64,000 nucleotides of DNA from Malus domestica (Eukaryota > Streptophyta > Magnoliopsida > Rosales > Rosaceae), in NCBI RefSeq assembly GCF_042453785.1, contig NC_091676.1, forward strand, positions 379,501 to 443,500, written 5' to 3'. Positions within the stretch are counted from its first letter, which is position 1, and each line of letters starts with the position of its first letter. Below the pieces are notes generated by a model, which made no database searches, was not told where the DNA came from, and saw nothing but the letters and a program-made list of their open reading frames with translations. Below are positions 1-21,797 of this stretch, in pieces. Made by a program: the position numbers and the translations under genes.

Positions 1-231
1 GAGAAGGATTTGCTGCTTTCTTAAATTCTTACAAAAAGCCTAAACCTTACTTGAAGAAAAAAGTAAAAAATCTATTGTCCATATATTTACTGCACAGTGA
101 TGTGGACACCTGAATCTTAAACTAAAAAGCGGTCCTAGTTGAAGGTTCTATCTAGACGAACAATTTTGAATGGTTTTCAATTATGATCAGTTTTTCTTAA
201 AAAAAGTGTAGCTTTCAGTCCCTTCATATAA

Positions 232-580
<349 letters not shown>

Positions 581-1164
581 GAGTTGCTTGCCATCCTGTG
601 TGCAAATGATGTGGATTGGTTTTTCTGGCGTCGAATGACCATTGTGTGCAGCTGTCGTGGCTTTATTTTGCGGTGGATTGTACACCAGCACAAGTTGAAA
701 TCATGCTTTGTTTACTTGTGCTGTAACGATAATGTTTTAACTTAGGCGGGTGTGACTCAGATTTAAATTGTGTTTGGTTTTATAATATTTGGTAGCGAAT
801 TCAGGTTTTATGTTTCCCAATGTTGTTTGCATCAATGGTTTGATTCACTGAGACAGCTCGAACCACCAGGGAGAATGACAGAATGTCACCGCAAATTCGG
901 TAATTATACGCCGAGTTTTGGCCCCAAATCGTGAAACTGAGTGAAATATAAAGTGTCCATTGGAGGAAAGGGAAAAGGAAAACAAAAGCCAAGCAAAGCA
1001 GCTCACCGATATAAAAAGACGGCCACCTCGTCAACACACAATAAGTGGGAAAGTGAAAACGAAAACTGAGAAACGAGAAACAACATAAATACACTTTTCC
1101 TAAAGAATCAAATCTACAACTCACGAAAAGAAATAGTCGTGGGCGGGCGGAGCGTGGCTTTTAA
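581..1164. other. Convergent intergenic region between eIF4A-III and MAP3K epsilon
   Basis: This stretch should contain the 3' untranslated regions of both converging genes. I see no extra gene, RNA or repeat. The ORF on the minus strand at 801-1124 has no recognisable protein features and lies in the expected UTR. Confidence 0.6.
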
Positions 1165-4100
1165 CTACAAGACGGTGTTAATATGTAGTGCTTTTAGCAG
1201 CGAAGTAGCCATTTGTTTTACCAACACTTGGCCACCCGATCGTTGCCCATCTCTGCGTTCTTCTATTAGATTTTGAAGCTTCTGAGGCAGATCATTCTCC
1301 ACAATCAATTGCTTTGGCCGCGGGTGGTGCTCATAAACAGCCTGCCTCAGACATATTAACAGTATTAACAACAGGAAGAAGCAAATAGATAGCTTCCAGA
1401 ATAGTAAATGATTCCCCCACCTTTATCAGTTTAAGAAGATTTAGACGGGCAATTGCATCCTGATGGTCCAGTCTCGTGATGAGCAGCGGTGTCAAACCAT
1501 TTACAGCTAATGTTGTATTAATTCGAGATGATTTCCTGCAAAAAGAAAGAAAAGCAATTGTTATGTCCACAAAGGAAAAAGGGGAGCTTTGTAAAAACAT
1601 GCTACTTAAAATCATTCAGAAACAAAAGCTTCCAGTCAGACACATGACACATGACATGACAGGGTCGATATTTCAACTCCCAATTATAATCAATCGATAA
1701 AAGTTTATATGCAGAAGGTTAGAAAGACAATAATTAATTTCTAGTAAATAGACTATATACGCAATCACATACGTTATAATTTTCAAAAATGGCTCCAATA
1801 TGTGCACGAAATACTGTTCTGGACAGCACTGGAAGAATTTCACCAATTTCTGAACTGCATCCTTTTTCAATAATGCTTGTTCCACCTTCCGGTTGTCATT
1901 GTCATGAGCTAAGCACACGGCAATCGAATCCAATGCAGTCACAGACCAAAGTTCATCCTCGAGAAGGCTTAAGTAAACATCCAACCCACCATGAGCCCTT
2001 AGTTGCTCCCTCGAATTTCGTGATGCATGAGCCATGTCACACAGTAAAGGCAACGCACATTGTTTCAAAGGAGAATTAGACTCAATAAAGTGCATTAAGT
2101 GTGGAATTATTCCATTCTCAGCTGCTTGTTCCTGTCTTCTCTTGTTAATCTTGCACAGATTGAACAGGGCATTGAGTACCTAGAAAAAACGACGAGAACG
2201 ACGCAGTTAGAACTCGGTCATTTTATGAACATTCTATGTAGAGTTAATATCCATACAGACTAAAATACTCTACATTTAAGGACAGAAAGGGGTCACATAT
2301 ATTTAATTTCAAACAACAAACACAATAAAATGCACGGCTTACTAGCCAACAATCCATTGTTAACATTAGAAATAGGACAGATTGCCCACCTCATGATGTA
2401 TTTGAGATACAAGAGCTCCTTCTTTGAGTTCAAGGTTTGGAATCAAATATTTAATTGCTTCTGCCCGCTGAAGATTCTCTAAGCAGTTTGGATCAGTTGA
2501 CAAATGGTTTACACACTTCAGTATCTGTACAATGACAAAGCACCAACATCATCAAGGTTGCAGTAACATAAATCAATAACATAAATCAACGGAACTTTCT
2601 GAAAATACCTTCAAAAGAATAGGGGGCTCCACCCTATTGAACATCTTGAAAAGACGGCTGAGCAAACTTTGGCTACACATGTATGACTTTACAGTAGTAT
2701 CTGCTTGTGCAAACTCAAGCAGAAGATCAGCCACCTTTTCTAGGTATTCCCTCGCAACATCTGCATTCAATGTTGAAACCATGTGGGAAAGTAAACCTGA
2801 TGATGTTGCACTGCCTGGTCTAGCATTTAAAACTCCAGAACCAGAAAGTACACCTGATGCTGTCTGAGATGCTATGCCAGAGGTGGAAGCAGCTCCTTTG
2901 ATAGATGCTACTGTTCCCATCTCTTTATTCATCGTTTTATGAGAAACTCTAGCAGTGGAATCAACATTCCCATTTTCTCTACCACGTTGAGAGACGTCTG
3001 CAAAATAATGAAGGAACCAATTATACATAGAAGTAGATAAAATGGGCCCACGTAATTGCTAAACAACATTATGGAACAAGAAAGCAATTAAAATCGATAC
3101 TTTGGTATATATCTACTCAATAGGAGTTGGAGAAATTTTTTTGTTTGATTCATTAGATCCTAACACTAATTTATATCGTTTACGTATTATAAAATTTAAA
3201 GATTCCAAATGACACACTTGTTTACAGGTTATAAACTAAATGATGGATTAGATAAAGACTGTTACCAGCAAATTCAGCCATCAGGAAATCTAATTCTCCA
3301 TTTGTCTTCTTTTCATTAGAAGCATGTAACAGGGGCAATATACTTTCATGTCTCTCCAAACCTGGCAGGTGGCGTACAAACTCGAGCTGACCAGAAAAGT
3401 GTCTGGAAGGAGGCTCTTTATCTAACAAGCTAAGAAGGGGACGAACTTGCTCCTGTTGAGTAGTTACCGTTGTTGAAAACCCATTTGATGTACCATCCAT
3501 CATTTTTGGAGGTCTATCTGTGGATGCCCTACTAGAAGAATTAGCAGGTCGCTGCTGCCTGAGGTCTAGATCCCGAGAGGTAATGGAAGGTTCCTTAGTT
3601 GTAATATTTACTACTTTGTCTACTGATGTTGAGTCTGTCAATTTAGAAGGAACTATAGCTTCCACTACCACATTGCTAGATTGAGCTCTATCAGTATCTA
3701 GATGAAGATATCTTGGATCTGATTGATTGGCATCTGATCTTTGAGAGTTTGAAGTTGAAGCACGTGCAGGTTCTGCTGTTCCAGTTGACAAATGAAAATC
3801 AATCAATCCATGTCTAACCTTGGAGAGATCATGTTGATCAGTTGTAGAAAGCAGCACGTCACTCTGAGCAAAAATCGGATGACCAGAATCTAATGAACCA
3901 GACCGTGGGCGCTGAGCTGAACCTTCTAGTGGAAATCCACCCCCGACAGATATGGAAGCTAGGCGGGTTGCCTCATTCAAGCTATAAAGGGTGTTAATAA
4001 GCCTCAGCAGTATTCCATTCTTCGCAGCTATGCGACAAAAATCATTTCTAGGAGTTGATTGTTGAAGCTTAAAGACCTGCCACATCCCGTCAATTGCTAG

Positions 4101-7100
4101 ATGAACCATTTCCCTGGATAGAAAAATGTCTAATAAAAATTTGACACAAGTAATATTAACTATCCATAATAAGCTTGAAAACATAATAACATTTCTTAAC
4201 CAGTCACAACCAACCCTCACAGCCAAATGGTCTGACTAATTCTAAAAGGGAGTTCAGGGTTCAAACAATTAAAAAATGTCCTCTGTGGCCTAACTTCCAT
4301 GAGAATAACCCATCCCCAAGAAGACAGCGAGGCCACAGAAAGTTAGCTAACTTTTAATTAGGTTAACAGTAACAACAGGGAAAAAAACAGAAGCAAAAAC
4401 CTGAATTTTGCATAGTCAGCCTCTAAAAAGCCCACCAAAACAGGTATTCCACGGCAAGCTATGAACATTTGCAACGTTGAAGGGCTGCACAAAAATCCTC
4501 AATGTCAACCTCAAACTCTACTTTCTGGTGAACAAGAATATTGACCAACTACAGAAGGGAGCACAACCTTGATTGACAAAGCTGCTGTATGAAATAAGCT
4601 GCTTCCATACGAATTTCCCGGAAATGATTAGGAACGGCAAAGCTCATTATCACTGGGATCTGTCATATAAGTTAGCAGTAGGAATTAAAGCTCCATAGCG
4701 AATACCTAACACGAATTTCTAGAGTATAAAACTCAGATAGAGGGAAGAAACAAAGATAAGATGTGTATGCATGTAAAGAAAATTGATTCAATTTTCAGTG
4801 ATGCCAATAGCCCAGATGCAACTGCAGAATAACAAAACGCAAAAACCTGAATGCATTATAACTCACCAGACCCACAAGACAAGCATTTTCCAGGAAATCA
4901 GTATTATCTTTGATTATCCGATTTATAATTTGAAGCACAGAACATATAACCTGCAAAAGTGGGAAACAACAATCACATACAGCTATTATAAAGCTAATTG
5001 AAAAGCGGACAACCACCTTTTATAATTCTCATAAACATGACCAGAGAGGTAAAAATGAGTCCACATACACGAGTTTTAGGTACTTCAAGCAATTCCATTA
5101 GAGGGAGCAAACCATGCTGGGTAACAAAAACAATTTTCTGCTCTGGGCGCTGATGGAAGATAACAATGAGTTTCTGACAGGCAGAGACAATAACATCTTC
5201 TGTTTCATCTGGTCTCAATGACCCAACCAACCGGCTGAACTCAACAGCCTACCAAACAAGAAATAGCAGATATTATTTCCACATAAAAAAATGGCAGACA
5301 AATACTTATATGATTGGTGTGATGCGTCTGTTTTACAATTTGTGCAGCACACACTTTAGGCACTACACTGCACCAATGTCACTCTTTTGACGAGTGATAA
5401 TAAAGTTACTGTATCTTTCATACATTTTCTTATCCAAAAAAAGAAAAAAAAATGAGACTCATAAAACAATCTGCTTCAGAGGTGCAGATTTCTAGTCTTA
5501 AATTCTTCAGAATTGTAGCTGGTTAGACTTTAATGCACTCCATAGAAGAAAAAAAAAATTATCACACATCCTTAATACGCAGGATAAAAACACAAAAGAA
5601 ATGTGAATACCTGTAGGGGAAATAGGTTTTCTCCAGGCATCTTTTCGTCGAAAACCTAATACACAAACAGTAAAATGTGTTAGAGATGACGAGTCAGCAA
5701 ATTCAACAGAAGGACTCAAAATTTGAAACATACCAAACCACCAATATCAATCACATCATCTTTGAGAACACCCATCATAAGCTGTAACAGGTTGCCACCA
5801 CTGCCGTTAGCCTGACCCAATTCACTCTCCATTTGTTTTTGGGCAATTGTAGCTCTCAACTTTGTAGCCAGGTCGCTTTTCCCAGCATCGTTCCCAGGTG
5901 TATTGCCTTGGTTTGACTGTGACATAGATGCAGATGTCGAAGCCTCAGTTGCCCTATCCTCTGGATGCTTATCCAATGGATGAAACAGATCATCCAAGGA
6001 AGCATCTCCTGGAGTATCACTAAATTTACTGAGTTCATTACCTCCCAACAAAACTGGCATCTTGGCAGCCTTCAAAATGACAGACACAAAACTAGGAGTA
6101 AGAAATATGAGAGATTGAAGTTAAAGTAGTAACAATCTCTACACAGGACTTCAAAATATGACACCACAATAAATATTACCCAAAAAAGACAGCACACACT
6201 GACAACATGCATAATACGACCAGCTAGAAGTTAGACAAAAATCAACATCAATTACTGCAATCTCACCTTTTGAAAACTACCATCCTGATTTCTTGTTCCA
6301 AAACCGAAAGCTCTATAACCAACACCTTTTCCACCTTGTTTGCCACTTACATTTTTTGTCGTTAATTCAGGAGATCTGACCTCACCATTCACCAGCACTG
6401 CATCATGGTTGCTAGCATGTGGTGGCTCGTCGAGCTCAGTTGGCTCAGAGGCAGCCAATTCCTGAGAAGATATTCTGCCAGAACCATTTTGCAAAGATGA
6501 CTTTTCATGGATAGCTAATGTGGGAACTTCATCTGTCAGATCATCTTCTAAATTATCCGTTTTCTCCTCAACCGATTTTACATCTGAAGCAGGGTTATCA
6601 TCAGATCTTCCCATATCAGGAACCTCAGTTGATAATAATTCTTTCCCAGAGTCCTGAAGTTCAAAAGAGCCAAGTCACTGGTAATACAAGAAAACTCCAA
6701 AGCTTAGATTAAAAAACTTTGCTACTGATATAAGCCTATAGTTTGCGTAATGCGAAAAGGCAAAGACTCTCACTGCTTTAATGGTTGAAGCAGCTACTTC
6801 AACTTTCTCTGCAGAAGGACTTTCAGCAGAACCCTGATTATCTCCATTGGAAATTTCTGCACCTATTGAAGCATCTTGTCTGCAAAATAACTGGGTATTT
6901 TAAAATGAATTACCAAACAACAATCCGAATAAGCTGAAAGCTCTAATAAAAAAACACCTAATGAAAAATACTACAAAAGAAGCCAAGACAGCCCTAGAAA
7001 AAAACTGCATAGGATGTACTTGATGACACCTACCTTAGAGTTCCACTATGACGAATTGAAGATTGCAAAGCTCGCCGGCAGTTTTGTATCCAAGGGTGAG

Positions 7101-7608
7101 AAAGCAATGTCTTTGCATCAGGGCGGTGCCTAGCATCCTAAGATATGCAACAAAAATGTTATAGATGAATATAATTAAGTTACAAGTTACAACTAACACA
7201 CTTTTAGTTAAGGAAAAATTCCATCAAGGCTAAGACTTAGTTCTAAATCTAAATTCCATGAAACTTGACCATCTATCCGTGGACTTAAATACTCTTCATT
7301 AGAATGGAGTAAGTAAAAATATCTCTGCCTCACCTTCTTAAAGCACTGACCCAGAAAATCAGTAATGTCCGGTGATAGGCTGTCAGGTATGGGAGGATGC
7401 TCATCCTGAAAGAATTGAAGGCAAAGGGAAAAGAAAAGAGAACAAAACTGTCAACGCTGGCACTCAATGTTAAGAAAATTAGCATTATAGGGAACTGTTT
7501 GCATACAACAAGGGCAAGAAAACAGCTTCAAACTGCAAGCTGACACAATTTTGAAAATGACCACTTCAAAATCAGCAGTACATGCATCTTTGCCCTTCCC
7601 CCCCCCCA

Positions 7609-7661
<53 letters not shown>

Positions 7662-10600
7662 AAAAATAAAAAAGACCATGCCAAACAAATGGAGCAAATT
7701 AGGGAATAAATGAAAGTTAAACACACCTGAACAATACGAAACAATGCTGGCATAGGCTGTAGATCGTAGTAAGGAGGTACACATGTAAGAAGTTCAATGA
7801 CAGTGCACCCAACACTCCAAATGTCCGAAGCAGCACAAACTCCCGACATTTCAATCACCTATAACATTATATAATTTCCATCAAATTAAGGCCTCTCGTT
7901 AGCATTTTCATTACTGAATCAAAAGCATTATTTTTTTTCAGCACAAATTCTGCATGTCATGCAAAAAACGATTTCATTTGCCTACTTGCATTTGTGCCTT
8001 GGCATGCATGATCAAGCTAGTTTTAACAAAACAAATACTGAGTTCCTCTTGCTCCCATATACTAAAGGCAGACCCTCTTTTCTTTATAATAATAATAATT
8101 ATTAATTAATTAGCATAATAAATAGCAACTATAAAATACCTCTGAGGCCAGGTGTGACAGTATTAGAGTCGGCTGAGGGAGAATGCTATGTTTCAATAAA
8201 AAAGTTATTGCAGGGAATAACAGTAAGATTGGTGGTTGTTTGGAGTGTATGGGCCTAATAAAGCTAGCAAAAAGGGTGCTCTTTTGGGAGGATTTAGCTG
8301 GATTACTTGGATTATGTGGTTCCAGGAGGTGCACGCATGTGGAAATTTCCATATGGGAGGATGAATTGCCTATACAAGTATCTTTCTTCTCAACAACAAA
8401 AAAAAGAAGGGGAAAAAAGGAAAGGAAAATAAGAATACCTCTGGGGCCATCCAGTATGGCGTTCCAACAACTGAATGTGTATTAACATCCGCCTCAGTCA
8501 GTTTTGTCGCAACACCAAAATCAGCAAGTTTCACAAGCCCCTGAAAAGGATGACCCATACAGATCAAGCAATACAATAAGTTATTAATAAAATGGAAAAG
8601 GTACACAAGCAACAGATGGTAGACCAATATCTTTGCACGCTTGAAATCCCAATCGAACAAATACTTCACAAGAAGGTGATGGTAACTATCAAAGTAAACT
8701 CATCTAGAAAAGATGAGAAATACACATGTAAGTCACCTCTTTAGTTGTCAATATATTTGCACCCTTGATATCGCGATGGATTACTCCCTGCTCATGTAAA
8801 TATACCAACCCCTCCAGAACCTGTATCATAAGTTTATAACAAATATCAAGTTAAAATATCTAACTTGCACGCGCCTACACATACAAATAACGAACTGCAA
8901 GGACATTATGGAACCTGAGCAATGTACACAGCTACCAATGATTCAGGGAAAGGTCCAAATTTGTTTGGCTTGATAATGTTTGCAAGTGAGCCATTCTCCA
9001 CATATCTACAAGTGTAGCAATAAAAACATCACAAAGTTTTCTCAACAGAGTTTCCACATGAAATATTGGGGAAAATTGTGAGCTCACTTACTCCAGGATT
9101 ATGTGAAGATGAGTCTTTGTCTTTAAGGATCCAAGGTACTTCACAATGTTTTTGTGATTTAAATTCTGCAAAAGTGAATTTAATTCCCTAAGCATTGTAC
9201 TCAGCATGCATCTCATTCCAAAGGCATTCAGAATGTCTAGTGTTAGTAGGTTAGCAAAGGGCAATTCAGCAACAGCATTTCAGAAGAAATGCATCAAAAC
9301 CACTGTATACAGCAGATCGTGTTGGCCGGGCCCAAAATTTCAATCAGCTTTCGCTAATACTTTAATCAACTATACAAACATATATAACACCTGCCATAAA
9401 CTAGAACTGACTCCTATCATTTAACAGAATTCTGACAGAAGGATAAATGTGCAAAATCAACCCATTTCAAAGGGTCCTCATTTAAACCCCAGAAAGTTGA
9501 TCTGCAACAGGTGCTAACATACAATAATGGGACACAATTTATAGTAAAAGATTTCAGCTTAAGGTAAATAATTGACATCAGAAAAGCAAAGATGACAACA
9601 AAGAAATAAAACATACCTTGAGTAAATCAATCTCTTGCTAAAATGTCACCGCATTGTACGACCAGAGAAGCAATCAAAAGAAAAACAGCAGCCAGTGAGC
9701 CAAATTAATGTAAACTGGAAACAACATATGCAGGAGAGATGGTATGCTTGAGTAACATAAATATAAATCATAATTTTGACTTTTACGACATGTCGCCGAA
9801 TTTGCAAAATCATATAAATTTAAATCCTCGGAAACAAATGGCCTTCAAGACGAGCCCTATCTACATGAACACACATATATACATATATTCACATTTAATT
9901 GACATAGACTATCCAAAAGCATGTGCTATTTCAATTCTATTCCTTCATAGTTATTTGTAAGAACATGTAACAACTACTAGACAAAGGAAAGCTGGTCCAA
10001 CCATTATAATGTTGAGATCCTCCTGAGCAATATTCTCCAAAGAAACTTGTTTAATTGCGACAAAGTCTCCATTCTCCAAATCCAAACCCTTGTAAACTCG
10101 ACCATATGCTCCCTTTCCAATCTCATCTCCAAGCATCTACACCAAAAATATTCACATAATTCAAAATACGAATAAAACGAAAAGATTTGTCGGATATCCG
10201 AACACCATATCTAGACGTTGACGAATTTATCTTAATTTTTTTCGAAAGAGGACTTGTTGAACATATTTTCTGCCAGTGCCAGACTAAGAATTAGAGCAAT
10301 AAAGCATTCCAGCTTCTCAGAAGCCAAATGGAGGAGAGTGTCAGTGAAAACCAACAAACCATGAAGCTGAAAATCACAAAATTAGTAACCTCTAAACAGT
10401 TCGACTCAAACGCTCAGTTAGGAAAATGCAGGGAATGAAATACAGACACTATCGAAAAACAAAAACCCTAACCCTCAATTTATTTACCAATTACTGCAGA
10501 GAAGAAACAAACCGACACACAGACACTGTCGACATTCTAATTCCAAACACAAATTACACATTACTACGGAAGAAACTGCGAAGTGGAAATTGAGCTATCT

Positions 10601-10674
10601 ATGAATTTGCTTACGTATTTGTTATCGAGAGTCTTGGATTTGTGGAAGTGGGCCGACGCCGCTTGCCGAGACAT
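1165..10674 (-). CDS. M3KE1: MAP kinase kinase kinase epsilon (MAP3K epsilon protein kinase)
   Basis: A many-exon gene starting at ATG 10674 ([14 protein letters not shown]...) and stopping at TAG 1165-1167. The N-terminal kinase domain is complete: glycine loop [12 protein letters not shown], catalytic lysine in [17 protein letters not shown], and GTPYWMAPE. The order fits Cdc7/Cdc15-type MAP3Ks. A long Ser/Thr- and acidic-rich linker follows (exons around 5.7-6.9 kb and 3.2-4.1 kb), then C-terminal armadillo-like helices (1.2-2.5 kb) with repeated Leu-rich segments. Well-supported exons include 10615-10674, 10002-10136 and a 21-nt microexon at 9617-9637 (QEIDLLK). The Arabidopsis homologues act at the plasma membrane and are needed for pollen viability (family knowledge). 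An intron near 8.2 kb carries a LINE fragment. The gene ends tail to tail with eIF4A-III. Confidence 0.93.
7598..7657. repeat. Compound C/A/TA microsatellite in a MAP3K epsilon intron
   Basis: A run of C is followed by about 22 A and then about 15 TA units. It lies inside an intron between kinase-domain exons. Confidence 0.9.
8176..8352 (+). mobile_element. LINE-1 type endonuclease fragment in a MAP3K epsilon intron
   Basis: On the plus strand, antisense to the host gene, two overlapping frames give [15 protein letters not shown] and then [18 protein letters not shown]. These match the plant L1 apurinic endonuclease pattern of VYGP followed by FW-ELA-L--LC---WC. The frame changes between the two blocks (near 8265), and the GGDFN motif that normally follows is not readable. 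This is a short dead fragment with no RT domain nearby. The family call rests on motif memory, not on a search. Confidence 0.55.
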
Positions 10675-10900
10675 CTCTGCGGAATCGGCTTACCGATGAG
10701 AAACCCTAGAGGAGATGGTGGTTCATCAGGACAAGTAGAGCTACAGAGAGGGACAGAATTGGATTTGGAATTATGATCGGACAGCTTGCCGGAATTCTAG
10801 GAAGGGAGGGCGGAGCAGAGCTCCGACTCGTACAGAGAGAAAATGTACGGAGGGAGAGGGAGGGCGTTACCATGGAACTGAATGTTTATTAGGATGGAGG
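10675..10900 (-). promoter_or_regulatory. 5' leader and proximal promoter of MAP3K epsilon
   Basis: This is the sequence immediately upstream of the kinase ATG. It is richer in GC and in GA/AG than its surroundings. No TATA box can be assigned with confidence and the transcription start is unknown. Confidence 0.4.
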
Positions 10901-12119
10901 TGGTGGTAACATGACATGATCATCATAGAAACTATCATAACAAATTAAATAAAAATAAATAAAATGGAAATTAGCGGAGTAAGAGCAGAGCACTCCTCTT
11001 CCCCTTGCTGGACCTCAAGGGCTCCAACTCAGGAATGATGAGACGGGCAGTGGACTCCAGCTGGGACACTTCTGTCGAGTAACGACTTTAAAAAGAGAAG
11101 GGTCAAAATGGGAGGGGAATGTTCTTTTATTTTGTTACAAACCAAATTCTCCTACTTTTCTAAAAACCACCTCTAGTATAAATATTTGGAATCGCTTTTA
11201 TAAGAAAGCACTTCTATTCAGAAGACCTTATGTTTAAAGTGCTTTCATGAAAAAACGATAACATTTTTTATTTAAAATTTGAGTGCTTAAGGCAAGTGCT
11301 CCTCTAAAATCCTTTTAACTAAACCCAATTACAATCGTTTTTTTGTAGTAAAAAAACATTTTAGCCTTTCGAAATTTTATTAAAAATCACAGCAAGTACT
11401 TGTTCGAAAAGTACTCTTAAATTTTTCTGTTAAACAGAGTTGAAGGCTTTTGTTTGTATTGTTGCCATTCTCCAAATAATCCGGAACGGGCATTCTAAAG
11501 CGCTTTCGTTTTGAGGTATAAAGAAAAGGGCTTACATACTTTTGCATAGCCTTTTGACTAGGGAAACCGTGTACGGTATTTGTCCTACTATTTTTTCCCT
11601 TTTGGTCAAACGTAAAAGTCCCCTACTTTGTTTTTTTTTTTTTTTGGAAACAGTCACCTACTTTGATACTCTTGTCAATTGCAAATACGAAAAAGCATTC
11701 CTTCAACCAAGAGACCAAAATCCTTACATTAAGGAAACCTCAAATCTCATTAATGTGGGCCAATGACGGGAGAGATGGACACACAACGAACAAGAGATTT
11801 AAGTTCAACGGTGCGTATCTCTCCCCTCACATAAACACGCCACATGAGGAGAGAGACGCACAAAAAATACAGCCGTTGTACATAAGGTTTTAGCCTTTTT
11901 CCTGAAACTAAATGGGACAGACAGGTCAGATTCATGCAACACAACATAAGTTTAAAAACATTATCATGTTATGACAAGTCTTTCTCTTTCTCATTCAACG
12001 CCTAGCTATGTAATTGATCAGTATATAATTGCGCTTCTCATATCACTTCTAAATTTAATTGCAGCTCTTGTACTATCTATCCAATTCTTCCAAGTTTCTG
12101 TGGAGCTTCGTGTCATCCT
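10901..12119. other. Intergenic region between MAP3K epsilon and AlaRS
   Basis: AT-rich sequence with a poly(T) tract near 11630-11645. It holds the AlaRS 3' UTR on its right side and the kinase promoter on its left. The ORFs here (for example 11542-11766 and 11750-11947) resemble no protein I recognise. I see no RNA gene. Confidence 0.5.
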
Positions 12120-20132
<8,013 letters not shown>

Positions 20133-21797
20133 TCATCTCTTTTCTATTGGGGTTTAATTGGTAACGCAACCCTTTTTGTTTTGTGTTGCGGAAATATATG
20201 CCTTTTTTTTTTCTTTTTGTAAAAGTAAAAATTAGGCAGGTTGGTAAAAATAATCTATGACATCAATTTATTAAGGATATATTTAGAATTGTTGGAAAAA
20301 GAGAGGATATACTTAGAATTATTCTGGAAATAGTTTTTTTTCAAACGATTCTAAAGCATAAATATTTGAAAGTTTTTATAAGTCGTAAAAATGTTCGCAA
20401 GAAAAATGTATGTTAAGAAGCACTTGTATGTTTAATACAAATTTCAACATTTTTCATGATAAAAAGTAATCAACGCATAAGCGTTTCAGCTATATCCAAC
20501 TTCCATTCACAGTTTCATTACTTTTGATTGCGTGACTTGCACACTCTAATTTTTTAGAATGTATTTAATTGGGGTTTTGAGATATTTTAATTTTAATTTT
20601 TACAACTTTAGGCATTCAAACATAATTTTAAGGGATTTATATAAATTCAATATAATTTTAGAGGAGATTATAAAGTGTTATGCGTGTTCAATTGAGAATT
20701 AATTTTAAATGATTTCATAGTGTATTTTAAACATTTCAAATATTACGTCATCATTGAGATTTTAAAAAATTTCAATCAAAATTTTACATAAAATCTTATA
20801 AATTAATAAATGGGTGATTTTGTATAAAATTAATAAAAAGTTACAGTTAATTATAAATATGTAAACCATATATTGTGATATTTAAATGCATTATTCATAA
20901 ATTGGTATTAGACAGCTATGCTCTCAAAATATTATTATGCATGTAAATGAGGTAGGGGACCCATTAAGTGTGGCCATTTGGGGATCTGGTGAAATAAATG
21001 CAATACATGCAAGGGTTTTGATTTGGATTTATCCCCGAATTTTGGTAGATTATATTAGTTGATAATTTTTTCTTTTTGTTTTTTAGAACTATATTAGTGT
21101 ATAATTTTAGTTATGATTTCATGCATAATATTGCTTCGTCGCCCATCCGAGTGATGGCCAGCATGTCTTGCTTTTTAGTGTCCACTGGACATTTGGGGTA
21201 GGGTGTCTCATCGCACTTTGTGCAACTTTTGATTTTTTACATTTGAATTCAAACACTACAAGGTAATGTCTCCTCGTTCTGAATTGCAAGCAGTTGAACT
21301 CTATACTCTCTCATCTTATCGTGTATCTCTTCTGGCAAGCTCATCTACCAGCTAATTAGAATGAACCGATTAAGCTGGGCTTCAAACTCGCCTTTCTCAT
21401 CTTAAGCTTAGCTAACCCAGCCCAAAATGATTCATTCATCAGCTGGGTTGTCGACCCACCATAACCAAATACCCGACTCGCAAGTCCATTTTCATTCGGC
21501 TGAATTCTAAGGCCATTTCCAACCGATGGCCAAAGGGCTTCATTTAGCATATAGCACTGCAAGAAATTATACTTTAATGAACAGTGGTAGACCATATTTT
21601 ATACGATAGCAGATTTGGGATATTCAATTGGACCAAACACTTTCTTTAGTGTCCAAAACATTATACAAGCAATGAAACACAAGTACCAATCCTAATGCAT
21701 ATCCTCCCAAATGCTTGAATTCCAAGTATTCTTCAGTGATCACATAGCTAGTGATTTCAACACCCTTTTCGCGCATTTGCCTCCGGAAAAGTTGTAG
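20133..21797. other. AT-rich intergenic region upstream of AlaRS
   Basis: The right edge of AlaRS is followed by AT-rich repeat-like sequence. At about 20557-20830 there is an A/T block starting with a gtatttaattggggttt motif that resembles the block at 54355-54715. I see no gene. Confidence 0.4.
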
